The notes beneath the pieces are model-generated. The model was not told the origin of the DNA, made no database searches, and saw only the letters and a list, made by a program, of their open reading frames with translations. From Limnohabitans sp. Rim8 (GTDB lineage: Bacteria; Pseudomonadota; Gammaproteobacteria; Burkholderiales; Burkholderiaceae_C), in the NCBI GenBank assembly GCA_945897465.1, contig CAMDFK010000003.1, positions 62,001-126,000 of the forward strand: a stretch of 64,000 bases of DNA, read 5' to 3'. Position numbers and translations under genes: made by a program. Shown in pieces: positions 17,919 through 26,272 of this stretch (positions within the stretch are counted from its first letter, which is position 1; the number at the start of each line of letters is the position of its first letter).

Positions 17919-18746
17919 ATGCAGACGAACACCTTTCAAAAAATAAGCCTTCAAGGCACAGGCCTTGAGATCCTGAGCATCGCCGCACCTGCCGGGGCCG
18001 AAGTGCCAACCCTCGTGTTTTTGCACGAAGGCCTGGGCAGCGTGCGCATGTGGCGCGATTGGCCTGCACAGGTGTGCGCAAAATTGGGCTGTGCAGGACT
18101 GGTGTATTCGCGCCAGGGTTATGGCCAGTCTGACCCGGTGCCCGATGTGCGCGGCCCCTCTGGCCAGACGGATGGCCAGCGGCATGGGCGCTTGTTGCCC
18201 GACTACATGCACCGCGAAGCGTGGGAGGTGTTGCCCGCCTTGCTGCAAGCCCTGGGCATCGAACGACCCGTGCTGCTGGGGCACTCGGATGGCGGCACCA
18301 TCGCCTTGCTGCACGCCAGCCGTTTTAACGTGCGTGGCTGCATCGTCATGGCCCCCCACGTCATGGTGGAGCCGGTATCGCTGCAGGCCATCACTCAGGC
18401 CCGCCAAGCCTTTGAGCAAGGCCCTTTGCGCCAGCGTCTGGCCCCCTACCACGCCGATGTGGACTGCGCCTTTTGGCAATGGAACGAGGTCTGGCTGAGC
18501 CCGGCTTTTGCACGGTTTGACATCCGAGGCGAATTGAGCGGCATACGGGTCCCGCTGCTGGCCATTCAGGGCGTGGATGACCCCTATGGCACCCTGGCCC
18601 AGATCGAGGACATCGCCAAGGCTGTGCCGCACACCACTTTGCTCACACTGCCGGGCTGCGGCCATTCACCTCACCGCGACCAAGCCGATGCCGTGTTGGG
18701 TGCGGTGAAAACCTTCATGTCCCAGTTGCCAAGCCATCTGCCCTGA
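17919..18746 (+). CDS. Alpha/beta hydrolase
   Basis: The 275-residue protein has the alpha/beta-hydrolase pattern: oxyanion-hole HEGLGSVRMWRDW, nucleophile elbow GHSDGG with Ser123, acid in GVDDPYG and the catalytic His in LPGCGHSPHRDQ. There is no signal peptide, so it is cytoplasmic. The HEG motif (rather than HGW) and GHSDGG elbow resemble a subgroup common in Comamonadaceae; the substrate is unknown. The start at 17919 follows a short intergenic gap; a longer open frame to 17676 would overlap the divergent propeller gene. Confidence 0.85.
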   Translation: MQTNTFQKISLQGTGLEILSIAAPAGAEVPTLVFLHEGLGSVRMWRDWPAQVCAKLGCAGLVYSRQGYGQSDPVPDVRGPSGQTDGQRHGRLLPDYMHREAWEVLPALLQALGIERPVLLGHSDGGTIALLHASRFNVRGCIVMAPHVMVEPVSLQAITQARQAFEQGPLRQRLAPYHADVDCAFWQWNEVWLSPAFARFDIRGELSGIRVPLLAIQGVDDPYGTLAQIEDIAKAVPHTTLLTLPGCGHSPHRDQADAVLGAVKTFMSQLPSHLP

Positions 18747-18781
18747 AGCCGGGCATGAAGTCGGCCATCAAGAGCTGCGGC

Positions 18782-19525
18782 TCAGGGCTTGAGCACCGCC
18801 AAATCCGAGGGCGTCAAAAAGCGCCATTGTCCGGGGGCGAGATCGCCCAAGACCAAGCCACCGATTTGTGAGCGGTGCAAGGCCTCGACCCGGTTGCCCA
18901 CGGCCGCCACCATGCGCTTGACCTGGTGGTATTTGCCCTCGGTCAGGGTGAGTTTCAGGAGCAACTCGCTCACGGCCTCGCAGGCGGCGGCTTTGACGGG
19001 CTGGGGGTCGTCGTCCAGCACCACACCGGCCAGCAGTTTGTCCACCATCTCGGGGGTAATCGGGTGCTTGGTGGTGACCTCGTACACCTTGGGCACATGG
19101 TGCTTGGGCGAGCTCATTTTGTGGATGAACTGGCCGTCGTCGGTGAGCAGCAGCAAGCCGGTGGTGTCTTGGTCAAGGCGACCCACGGCTTGAACGCCCT
19201 GCACCGCCGCTTTTTGCGGCCGCTGGCGCAAAGGCGCGGGCATCAAGGTGTAGATGCTCGGCCAGGTGGACGGTTTTTGCGAACACTCGGTGCCTGCGGG
19301 CTTGTGCAGCAACACATAGGCTTTGTCCAGGAAGGGCCAAGCCGTGCCTTGCACGGTGAACTGCAGGTCCTCCAGGTCAAAGAATTCGCCCGCGTCGGTG
19401 ACGGTTTGACCCCGCACTTGCACATGGCCTTGCTGGACCAGGCCAGCGCACACGCGGCGGGTGCCAAAGCCCTGGCTGAACAAAATGTCTTCCAAGCGCA
19501 TGGGTTTGAGGGGTTTGGCTTTCAT
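18782..19525 (-). CDS. rsuA: 16S rRNA pseudouridine synthase, RsuA-like
   Basis: The 247-residue protein has an N-terminal S4 RNA-binding domain (MRLEDILFSQGFGTRR through about residue 65) and a catalytic domain with GRLDQDTTGLLLL, whose Asp is the nucleophile, then EGKYHQVKRM. This order and size match RsuA, which makes pseudouridine 516 in 16S rRNA of E. coli, although RluB/F-type activity cannot be excluded. I start at 19525 (MKAKPLKP); MRLEDI at 19501 is possible. The much longer open frame upstream overlaps the divergent small gene and is not used. Confidence 0.87.
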   Translation of the reverse strand: MKAKPLKPMRLEDILFSQGFGTRRVCAGLVQQGHVQVRGQTVTDAGEFFDLEDLQFTVQGTAWPFLDKAYVLLHKPAGTECSQKPSTWPSIYTLMPAPLRQRPQKAAVQGVQAVGRLDQDTTGLLLLTDDGQFIHKMSSPKHHVPKVYEVTTKHPITPEMVDKLLAGVVLDDDPQPVKAAACEAVSELLLKLTLTEGKYHQVKRMVAAVGNRVEALHRSQIGGLVLGDLAPGQWRFLTPSDLAVLKP

Positions 19526-19580
19526 GGGGCATGATTGTCGCTTCGAAACAGACCCTTGTCGCTTGCAGGAGACCCGGCCC

Positions 19581-19874
19581 ATGAGTGCTGCCCTAGAAAC
19601 GCTCGACCGCATGAACACCGCCCTGGCCCGCAGCCAAAACGGCCAATTGCCGCAAAGCGAGATGATTCGCCTGTGGCGCTCAGAATCGGCCTCTTTGGCG
19701 CTGCCCGCACGCTTTGACGAGGTGCTGCACCCCTTGCTCGACCGCATCGAGGCCAGCGTTTTGTTCAGCGAAGAAAGCTGCTCCTTCAGCCAAAAGGATT
19801 TGCTCGCCAGCCTGCAAATGTGGGCCGACAAGGCGCGGCTGCGGTTGACCAGCCCCAGCGCCGCCCAGGCCTAA
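19581..19874 (+). CDS. Conserved hypothetical protein, 97 residues
   Basis: The frame starts MSAALETLDRMNTALAR after a GCAGGAG ribosome binding site and ends four bases into the convergent dusC gene. It is predicted to be all alpha-helical, mildly acidic and soluble, with no recognised motif, signal or membrane segment. It is divergent from the rsuA-like gene. I do not recognise the family and propose no function. Confidence 0.65.
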   Translation: MSAALETLDRMNTALARSQNGQLPQSEMIRLWRSESASLALPARFDEVLHPLLDRIEASVLFSEESCSFSQKDLLASLQMWADKARLRLTSPSAAQA

Positions 19875-20860
19875 AGCGCGGGGGCGAGGTCCCGCGCTGG
19901 GGCCGTGTGCAGCGCCAGCCAGCGCTCGATGTGCCCTGCGTCGTGCACCAGACGCAGCTCGTCAAAGGCCTGCTGCGCCTCGGGGTAGACCCGGCGCATG
20001 TAGTTGAGCCACTGCTTGAGACGCCCGGCCCGGTGCCGCGTGGCCACGCGCGCGCTCACGCCCAACCAGAACACCTGCATCAAAGCCACCAGAGTCGACC
20101 AGGGCACACCCTGACCCGGTGCGCGGCCTTGCCCAGTGGCCAGCTGGTGCGCAATGGCCAGCGCCAGCCCGGGGTCGGTGACCATACCGCGCCCGATCAT
20201 CAGGCGGTCGCAGCCCGTCACCTCGCGGCACCGCAGCGCGTCGGCCACCGTCCAGATTTCGCCATTGGCCACGATGGGCAAACGCACATGCTGGCGCAAA
20301 TCGGCAATGCGGTCCCAATAAGCGGGTGGTCGGTAGCCGTGCGCCTTGGTGCGCGCGTGCACCACCAGCTCGCTGGCCCCAGCCGCCTCGATGGCCAAGG
20401 CGCAGTCTTCGGCGCGGCTGTCGTCGTTGTAGCCCAAGCGCATCTTGGCCGAAATCGGGATGTGCGCAGGCACCGCCCGGCGCACCGCCGCCACGATTTG
20501 CCCGACCAACTCGGGCTCGTCCAGCAGCACGGCGCCGCCGCGGTGCTGGTTCACGGTTTTGGCCGGGCAACCAAAGTTCAGGTCAATGCCGTGCGGCTGC
20601 AGCTCGGCCAGCGCCGCCGCGTTGTCGGCCAGGCACACCGGGTCCGAGCCCAGCAGCTGCACCTTGACCGGCACGCCTGCTGGGGTGCGGCTTTGGTTGA
20701 GCAGCTCGGGGGCCACCCGAATGAAGGCGCGGCGCGGCAAGACCGTGTTGGTCACGCGGATGAATTCGGACACACACTCGTGCACACCGCCCACACGCGT
20801 GAGCACATCGCGCAAGGTGTGGTCGAGCAGCCCCTCCATGGGGGCCAGCATGATGTGCAT
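19871..20860 (-). CDS. dusC: tRNA-dihydrouridine(16) synthase
   Basis: The 329-residue flavoenzyme reduces U16 in the tRNA D-loop using NADPH. The FMN-binding TIM barrel start (LAPMEGLLDHTLRDVLT) carries the MEG signature of the DusC branch rather than the MAG typical of DusA/B, and the catalytic cysteine is Cys98 in DLNFGCPAKTVNQHRGG. The FMN phosphate site IGRGMVTDP is present. The size fits DusC. The 3' end overlaps the convergent hypothetical gene by 4 bp, and the GNAT gene lies 28 bp upstream on the same strand. Confidence 0.92.
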   Translation of the reverse strand: MHIMLAPMEGLLDHTLRDVLTRVGGVHECVSEFIRVTNTVLPRRAFIRVAPELLNQSRTPAGVPVKVQLLGSDPVCLADNAAALAELQPHGIDLNFGCPAKTVNQHRGGAVLLDEPELVGQIVAAVRRAVPAHIPISAKMRLGYNDDSRAEDCALAIEAAGASELVVHARTKAHGYRPPAYWDRIADLRQHVRLPIVANGEIWTVADALRCREVTGCDRLMIGRGMVTDPGLALAIAHQLATGQGRAPGQGVPWSTLVALMQVFWLGVSARVATRHRAGRLKQWLNYMRRVYPEAQQAFDELRLVHDAGHIERWLALHTAPARDLAPAL

Positions 20861-20888
20861 GGTGGGCCAGAAAAGTGGGGCTGAGCGT

Positions 20889-21407
20889 TCAGCCGAGCTT
20901 GCGCTTGAGGCGCACTTCTTCGACCTTCACGCCGCCCAGGGGCACGGTGCGGGCGGTGTTCATCTCGCGCTTGAAGCCGGCCAGGTCGTGAAAGCGCAGC
21001 GTGCGCTCGTGCAGCAGGGGCAGCCAGACGGTGACGTCGGTACAGTCTTCGTCTTCCAGCCCTTCGCGGGCCGCGTCCCACAGGGCCAGGCCAATGCCTT
21101 GACCCATGCGGTCCGGGGCCGCGTAGATGGCCCAGATCTCGCCCGTGGTGTTTTTGCTCTTGGGGTCGCGCGAGCGGTCAAAGCCCACAAAGCCCACGAT
21201 GTCTTTGCCTTCCACCGCCACCATGACCTGGGGCTCGCCGTATTCAATCGCCTCTTTCCAGAAGGACACGCGCTTGGGCATGGGCGTGGCATCCCAGTGG
21301 GCATCGGGCACTTGGCCTGCATAGGCGGCGCGGCAGGCGCTCACATGCAATGCGGCCACGGCAGGCGCGTCTTGGAGGGTGGCAAATCGGACTTGGATAT
21401 CGGACAT
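20889..21407 (-). CDS. GNAT-family N-acetyltransferase
   Basis: The 172-residue protein has the GNAT fold, with the acetyl-CoA binding segment IYAAPDRMGQGIGLALWDAA (Q/RxxGxG/A) at about residues 85-104 and a C-terminal LHERTLRFHDLAGFKRE motif. The start at 21407 (MSDIQVRFATLQD) matches where GNAT domains begin; the open frame continues 19 codons upstream without support. It lies just ahead of dusC. The acetyl acceptor is unknown. Confidence 0.83.
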   Translation of the reverse strand: MSDIQVRFATLQDAPAVAALHVSACRAAYAGQVPDAHWDATPMPKRVSFWKEAIEYGEPQVMVAVEGKDIVGFVGFDRSRDPKSKNTTGEIWAIYAAPDRMGQGIGLALWDAAREGLEDEDCTDVTVWLPLLHERTLRFHDLAGFKREMNTARTVPLGGVKVEEVRLKRKLG

Positions 21408-21501
21408 GGCTTGAACAGATGAAAGGGAAAACAACGCACCTGGCCTACAGGGCTTTGGGTGCAAAACCCGACATTGTCGCCGCTTCGGTTATCTTCAAGC
21501 C

Positions 21502-22362
21502 ATGAGGATGTTCCCAAGCCGTCAGAATTTCACCGCGCCCAGGCCACCAGCCCCCCAGGGCCAAGCCACACACCCCACCTTGCGCCAGACCTCCAGCGGG
21601 TTTTTCAAAGGCGTGGTCTGGACCGCATTGGCGCTGTGCGCGGGCGCCGCGAGCGCCCAAACCCCGACCCGCTTTGCCGACGACATGGCCGAGCGCACCC
21701 GCGCCTGCACCGCCTGCCATGGCGAGCAAGGCCGCGCCGGGCCCGATGGTTATTACCCCCGACTTGCGGGCAAACCGGCGGGTTACCTGCACAACCAGCT
21801 GCGCAATTTCGCGCAAGGCCGCCGCCACTATGACCTGATGGCCCGTCTGGTCGACCCCTTGACCGACGCGTATCTGGGCGAGATGGCTCTCTACTTTTCC
21901 AAGCTCCAATTGCCCTACCCCGCCCCCACGGCCCACAACACCATCACGCCAGAGCGCCTGGCCAAAGGCCAGCAATTGGTGACCCAAGGCGACGCCAGCC
22001 GTGGTCTGCCCGCATGCACCCAATGCCACGGCGTGCGGCTGACAGGTGTGCAGCCCAATGTGCCCGGGCTCTTGGGCTTGCCGCTCGACTACCTGAACGC
22101 CCAGCTGGGCGCCTGGCAAACCGCACAACGCCGTGCCCACGCGCCCGATTGCATGGCCGAAATTGTCAGACGCATGCCCGCGCAGGACCTGATCGCGGTG
22201 TCGAGTTGGCTGGCCCGCCAGCCCTTGCCTGCTGATACACGACCGGTCGAGACCGCCCCGGCTGGCCCGGCCTTGCCCGAGGCCCTGCGCTGCGGCAGCG
22301 CCCCCGAGCTCTCGGCCACACGCCAGGCCACCGCCCCAGCCAAGGCAGGGGGCCCGCCATGA
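21502..22362 (+). CDS. Dihaem cytochrome c, c4-like
   Basis: The 286-residue protein has an N-terminal extension, a signal-like hydrophobic segment (about 35-52, ending GAASAQ) and two haem-binding CxxCH motifs, CTACH near residue 71 and CTQCH near 174. The domain spacing matches cytochrome c4-type electron carriers in the periplasm. It overlaps the triheme cytochrome gene by 4 bp, so the two are very likely co-translated. The C-terminal 40 residues are Pro/Ala-rich. No dehydrogenase subunit is adjacent, so the electron donor is unknown. Confidence 0.87.
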   Translation: MRMFPSRQNFTAPRPPAPQGQATHPTLRQTSSGFFKGVVWTALALCAGAASAQTPTRFADDMAERTRACTACHGEQGRAGPDGYYPRLAGKPAGYLHNQLRNFAQGRRHYDLMARLVDPLTDAYLGEMALYFSKLQLPYPAPTAHNTITPERLAKGQQLVTQGDASRGLPACTQCHGVRLTGVQPNVPGLLGLPLDYLNAQLGAWQTAQRRAHAPDCMAEIVRRMPAQDLIAVSSWLARQPLPADTRPVETAPAGPALPEALRCGSAPELSATRQATAPAKAGGPP

Positions 22363-23693
22363 AAAACGCTGTGCGCAAGATGCACCCCGTCCAACGTTTG
22401 GGCTGGGTCACGTTGGTCAGTGTGTTGCTGCTGTCCTTGGGTGTGGCTTGGGACAACTGGGGGGACCAGTTGGGGGCACCAGCCGACCACAAGGCTGTCT
22501 CGGCTCAAGCCACTGAAGCCCAAATTGCACAAGGGCGCTACCTGAGCCTGGCAGGCAACTGCATGGCCTGCCACAGCACCCGGGGCGGCACGCCTTTTGC
22601 GGGGGGACGCCGCATCGACACCCCCTTTGGCGGCGTCTACAGCAGCAACCTCACGCCCGACCCCGAAACGGGCCTGGGCCGATGGACCCCGCAGGACTTC
22701 TGGCAAGCCATGCACCGGGGCCGCTCCAAAGATGGGCGCTTGCTGGCCCCGGCTTTTCCGTACAACCACACCAGCGTCATCACCCGCAGTGACAGCGATG
22801 CCATCTTTGCCTGGCTGAACACCTTGCCCCCGGTGGTGCAGGCCCAGCCAGCGCACACCCTGGTCTGGCCCGTGGGCACGCAGCCCGCGCTGGCCGTGTG
22901 GCGCAGCCTGTTTTTTGAGCCCAGCCCTTTTCAAGCCGACCCCACACACAGCGCCGAATGGAACCGGGGCGCTTACCTGGTGCAAGGCCTGGGCCACTGC
23001 GCCGCCTGCCACAGCCCGCGCAATGCGCTGGGGGCCAGCGGGGCAGTGAACGACCTGTCGGGTGGACTGATGCCCGTGGTCAACTGGTATGCCCCCGACC
23101 TGACCCGCGACACCGAAAGCGGCCTGGCCAGCACGCCCTTGCCTGAGATCATGCGCTTGCTGCGCACCGGTGCGTCCAGCACCGCCCAAACCAGCGGCCC
23201 CATGGGCGAAGTCGTGCAGCACAGCCTGCAGCACCTGACCGAGGCCGATCTGCAAGCCATGGCCGTGTACCTGCAGTCTCGTGCCCAAAGCACGCCCCAG
23301 CCTGGTCCCAAAGCGGCCACACCCGCACGCATCAGCCTGCAAGTGGCCACCCAGGGCAGCAAAGTCTACGAACGCCAATGTCTGCAATGCCACGGCGAGC
23401 AAGGCGCGGGCGTCACCACCGCGTCGGGCGAGGTGGCCTACCCCGCCCTGGCAGGCAACCGCGCCGTGCTGCTGAGTGACCCCACCAACCTGGTGCAGCT
23501 GGTGCTGTACGGCGGCTATGGCCCGGCCACCCAGGGCCATCCGCGCCCCTTTGGCATGCCACCCGCTGTGCTGGAGCTGGATGACCGGGACATCGCGGCC
23601 GTGTTGACCCACCTGCGCACGCGCTGGGGCAACCAAGCCAGCGAAGTCACCCCCTTGCAGGTCAACCGCATCCGCGCGGCGCAGGGCCACTGA
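22359..23693 (+). CDS. Triheme cytochrome c (alcohol-dehydrogenase cytochrome subunit-like)
   Basis: The 444-residue protein has an uncleaved or cleaved N-terminal hydrophobic segment (about 13-30) and three CxxCH motifs: CMACH near 68, CAACH near 216 and CLQCH near 346. Each starts a class I cytochrome domain, with FGGVYSSNLTPDPETGLG in the first, as in the membrane-bound triheme subunits of alcohol, gluconate or aldehyde dehydrogenases that pass electrons to quinone or oxidase. The cognate dehydrogenase subunit is not present here. The start overlaps the dihaem gene by 4 bp. Confidence 0.9.
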   Translation: MKNAVRKMHPVQRLGWVTLVSVLLLSLGVAWDNWGDQLGAPADHKAVSAQATEAQIAQGRYLSLAGNCMACHSTRGGTPFAGGRRIDTPFGGVYSSNLTPDPETGLGRWTPQDFWQAMHRGRSKDGRLLAPAFPYNHTSVITRSDSDAIFAWLNTLPPVVQAQPAHTLVWPVGTQPALAVWRSLFFEPSPFQADPTHSAEWNRGAYLVQGLGHCAACHSPRNALGASGAVNDLSGGLMPVVNWYAPDLTRDTESGLASTPLPEIMRLLRTGASSTAQTSGPMGEVVQHSLQHLTEADLQAMAVYLQSRAQSTPQPGPKAATPARISLQVATQGSKVYERQCLQCHGEQGAGVTTASGEVAYPALAGNRAVLLSDPTNLVQLVLYGGYGPATQGHPRPFGMPPAVLELDDRDIAAVLTHLRTRWGNQASEVTPLQVNRIRAAQGH

Positions 23694-23759
23694 GCCCTGG
23701 GCAGGCGCTTGTCATCTGCGGCACTGCATTCCTCGCGCCATGCCCCTAAGATTTTTGGC

Positions 23760-24515
23760 ATGACCACACACCTCTACATCCTCACCGGCGCTTCGCGTGG
23801 CATGGGGCTGGCCATGGCCGAGCAACTGCTGCAGCCTGGCAACACCTTGCTCTGCATCTCACGCCACGCCAACGCTGACCTGGCCTTAGCCGCCCAAAAG
23901 GCGGCTGTGCCGCTTTCGCAATGGACCCACGACCTGGCTGACGGTGAAGGCGCCAGCGAACGGCTGCGCGACTGGCTGCGGGCACAGAACCCGGCGGATT
24001 TCGGCAGTGTCAGCCTGATCAACAACGCGGGTGTCATCCCGCCCATCGCGCCGCTGCGGCAGTCCCAAGCCGCCGATTTGGCAATGGCTCTGCGTGTGGG
24101 CCTGGAAGCGCCCATGGCGCTGAGCGCGGCGTTTGTGGGGGCCACACAGGCCTGGCCCATGCCCCGCAAAGTGCTCAATATTTCATCGGGCCTGGGCCGC
24201 TACCCCATGGCCTCGCAAGCGGGCTACTGCGCGGCCAAAGCGGGCATGGACCACTTCACCCGCTGCTTGGCGCTGGACGAAGCCCCACTGCCCAACGGCG
24301 CACGCGTGTGCTCTCTCGCCCCCGGCGTGATCGACACCGACATGCAGGTGCAACTGCGCGGTGCGGCGGGCGAGGCCTTTCCTGACCACGCAAAGTTTTT
24401 GCAACTCAAAGCCCAAGGCCAGCTCAGCTCGCCCGCACAAGCGGCCGTGCAGGTGCTGCGCTTTCTGGCCCGGCCCGATTTCGGGCGCGAACCCGTGGCC
24501 GACGTGCGGGGCTGA
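23760..24515 (+). CDS. Short-chain dehydrogenase/reductase, sepiapterin-reductase-like
   Basis: The 251-residue enzyme has the SDR cofactor motif TGASRGMG near residue 9, NNAG at about 89, the catalytic Ser in NISSGLGR and the YxxxK pair in YCAAKAG. The overall character (GASRGMGLAMAEQLL and IDTDMQVQLR) is closest to the sepiapterin/benzil reductase group of NADPH-dependent reductases; the substrate is not known. The ATG at 23760 gives the canonical N-terminus; the upstream 17 codons of open frame are not used. Confidence 0.85.
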   Translation: MTTHLYILTGASRGMGLAMAEQLLQPGNTLLCISRHANADLALAAQKAAVPLSQWTHDLADGEGASERLRDWLRAQNPADFGSVSLINNAGVIPPIAPLRQSQAADLAMALRVGLEAPMALSAAFVGATQAWPMPRKVLNISSGLGRYPMASQAGYCAAKAGMDHFTRCLALDEAPLPNGARVCSLAPGVIDTDMQVQLRGAAGEAFPDHAKFLQLKAQGQLSSPAQAAVQVLRFLARPDFGREPVADVRG

Positions 24516-24558
24516 GCGTTGCGCGTTAGGCGTTGAGTTTTAAGCGTTGCGCGTTGAG
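24515..24558 (+). repeat. Short GCGTTGCGCGTT direct repeats
   Basis: A 13-bp sequence, AGCGTTGCGCGTT, occurs at 24515-24527 and again at 24543-24555, 28 bp apart, and GCGTTGAG occurs at 24530-24537 and 24551-24558. The first copy overlaps the stop codon of the SDR gene. No coding or stem-loop function is evident. Confidence 0.7.
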
Positions 24559-24653
24559 CGCTGGGCTTGTCAGGTCGCTGTAGCCATTGACCTTGAAACT
24601 GCCCGGGTTCCATCAATTTGTTTTTGTCGTTTTTCTAATCTGGAGACATTCCC

Positions 24654-25838
24654 ATGAGCCGTGAAGTTGTTGTTGTCAGCGGTGTGCGCACCGCCATTGG
24701 AACTTTTGGTGGCAGCCTCAAGGACATTGCCCCCACCGAGCTGGCGGCGCAAGTCGTGCGCGAAGCCCTGTCCCGCGCGGGCACCTCAGGCCAAGACGTC
24801 GGCCATGTGGTGTTTGGCCATGTGGTCAACACCGAACCCAAAGACATGTACCTGTCGCGCGTGGCGGCCATCAACGGCGGCTGCGCCGAAGGCACACCCG
24901 CCTTCAACGTGAACCGCCTGTGCGGCTCGGGCCTGCAGGCCATCGTGAGCGCCAGTCAGTCCATCTTGCTGGGTGACTGCGACATCGCCATTGGCGGTGG
25001 TGCAGAAAACATGAGCCGTGCGCCCTACGCCAGCCTGGCCACCCGATTTGGTTCACGCATGGGCGACACCAAAATGATCGACATGATGATCGGCGCCCTG
25101 CACGACCCCTTCCACAACATCCACATGGGTGTGACGGCCGAAAACGTGGCCGCCAAATACGGCATCACCCGCGAAATGCAAGACGCCCTGGCCCTGGAAA
25201 GCCACAACCGCGCCGAACGCGCTACGGCAGAGGGCCGCTTCAAAGACCAGATCATGCCGGTCATGCTGAAAAGCAAAAAGGGCGACGTGGCCTACACCAC
25301 CGACGAGCATTTCCGTCCTGGCTGCAAGCTCGAAGACATGGCCAAGCTCAAGCCTGTGTTCTTAAAGGAAAACGGCACTGTGACCGCCGGCAACGCCTCG
25401 GGCATCAACGACGCCGCAGCCGCTGTGGTGTTGATGGAAGCCGGTGCTGCCAAGGCCCGGGGTGCCAAGCCCATGGCCCGTCTGGTGGGTTACGCCCACA
25501 CCGGTCTGGACCCCAAGATCATGGGTGTGGGCCCCATCAGTGCCACGCAAGCCGTGCTCAAGAAAACCGGCCTGAGCGTGAACGACCTGGACGTGATCGA
25601 AGCCAATGAAGCCTTTGCCGCCCAAGCCTGCGCCGTGACCCGCGAGCTGGGTCTGGACCCGGCCAAGGTCAACCCCAATGGCTCGGGAATCTCGCTGGGC
25701 CACCCCATCGGTGCCACGGGCGCGCTGATCACCGTCAAAGCCTTGTATGAGCTGCAACGTGTGAACGGCCGCTATGCGCTGGTGACCATGTGCATCGGCG
25801 GCGGTCAGGGTATTGCGGCGATTTTTGAGCGCATGTGA
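24654..25838 (+). CDS. Acetyl-CoA acetyltransferase / beta-ketothiolase
   Basis: The 394-residue thiolase condenses or cleaves acyl-CoA through Cys90 (NRLCGSGLQAI), with His in EANEAFAAQ, His in GHPIGATG and the C-terminal Cys in MCIGGGQGIA. The sequence resembles the BktB/PhaA group used for polyhydroxyalkanoate and short-chain beta-oxidation in Burkholderiales, but no phaB or phaC is adjacent, so the pathway is open. A GGAGA ribosome binding site precedes the ATG. A bidirectional terminator follows. Confidence 0.92.
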   Translation: MSREVVVVSGVRTAIGTFGGSLKDIAPTELAAQVVREALSRAGTSGQDVGHVVFGHVVNTEPKDMYLSRVAAINGGCAEGTPAFNVNRLCGSGLQAIVSASQSILLGDCDIAIGGGAENMSRAPYASLATRFGSRMGDTKMIDMMIGALHDPFHNIHMGVTAENVAAKYGITREMQDALALESHNRAERATAEGRFKDQIMPVMLKSKKGDVAYTTDEHFRPGCKLEDMAKLKPVFLKENGTVTAGNASGINDAAAAVVLMEAGAAKARGAKPMARLVGYAHTGLDPKIMGVGPISATQAVLKKTGLSVNDLDVIEANEAFAAQACAVTRELGLDPAKVNPNGSGISLGHPIGATGALITVKALYELQRVNGRYALVTMCIGGGQGIAAIFERM

Positions 25839-25860
25839 AGTTTCGGGACTGACCCCAACA

Positions 25861-25891
25861 AAAAAAGGCCTCCGCAGAGGCCCATTTTTTT
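25861..25891. terminator. Bidirectional terminator between thiolase and ridA-like genes
   Basis: A 6-bp GC stem (GGCCTC 25867-25872 with GAGGCC 25877-25882) and CGCA loop is flanked by six As before and seven Ts after, so it can act on both the rightward thiolase transcript and the leftward RidA transcript. Confidence 0.85.
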
Positions 25892-25912
25892 CTAGAGCGC
25901 GTGCCAGTTGGG

Positions 25913-26272
25913 TCAGCCCTTGACCGCCGCCGTGACCACCACCTCGATCAAATAGGCCGGATTGGCCAGCGCGGCCTGCACGGTGGCGCGGGGTGGGGCA
26001 CTGCCGGCCACCACCCAAGCGTCCCACACCTCGTTCATGGCAGAGATGTCGGTAATATCTTGGAGGTAAATCTGGGTGCGCAGGATGCGGGTTTTGTCGC
26101 TGCCCGCCTCGGCCAGGCGTTGTTCGATCTGCTGCAACACATCGGCCGTTTGGCTGCGGATGTCGGTGGCCTCGCATTCGGGCACCATTCCGGCCAAATA
26201 CACCACGCCATTGAACACTGCCGCTTCGCTGTAACGGGCCGCGACATGCAGGCGCTGGATGTCGGCGTTCAT
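25913..26272 (-). CDS. RidA/YjgF-family deaminase
   Basis: The 119-residue protein has the trimeric RidA fold, including VVYLAGMVPE near the start and PPRATVQAALANPAYLIEV near the end, where the Arg corresponds to the substrate carboxylate-binding Arg105. RidA hydrolyses reactive enamine or imine intermediates, though the absence of the classic GQIP motif suggests a divergent subgroup. The start at 26272 is preceded by GGGAGG. It overlaps plsY by 4 bp. Confidence 0.85.
   Translation of the reverse strand: MNADIQRLHVAARYSEAAVFNGVVYLAGMVPECEATDIRSQTADVLQQIEQRLAEAGSDKTRILRTQIYLQDITDISAMNEVWDAWVVAGSAPPRATVQAALANPAYLIEVVVTAAVKG

Noticed and set aside
22089-23690. A 533-codon open frame on the minus strand across the cytochrome genes
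   Set aside because: It is antisense to two overlapping genes with intact haem motifs, has no recognisable domain, and such long antisense frames are expected in GC-rich DNA. The same applies to 310-1608, 33062-34840, 1574-2584 and 8697-9821.
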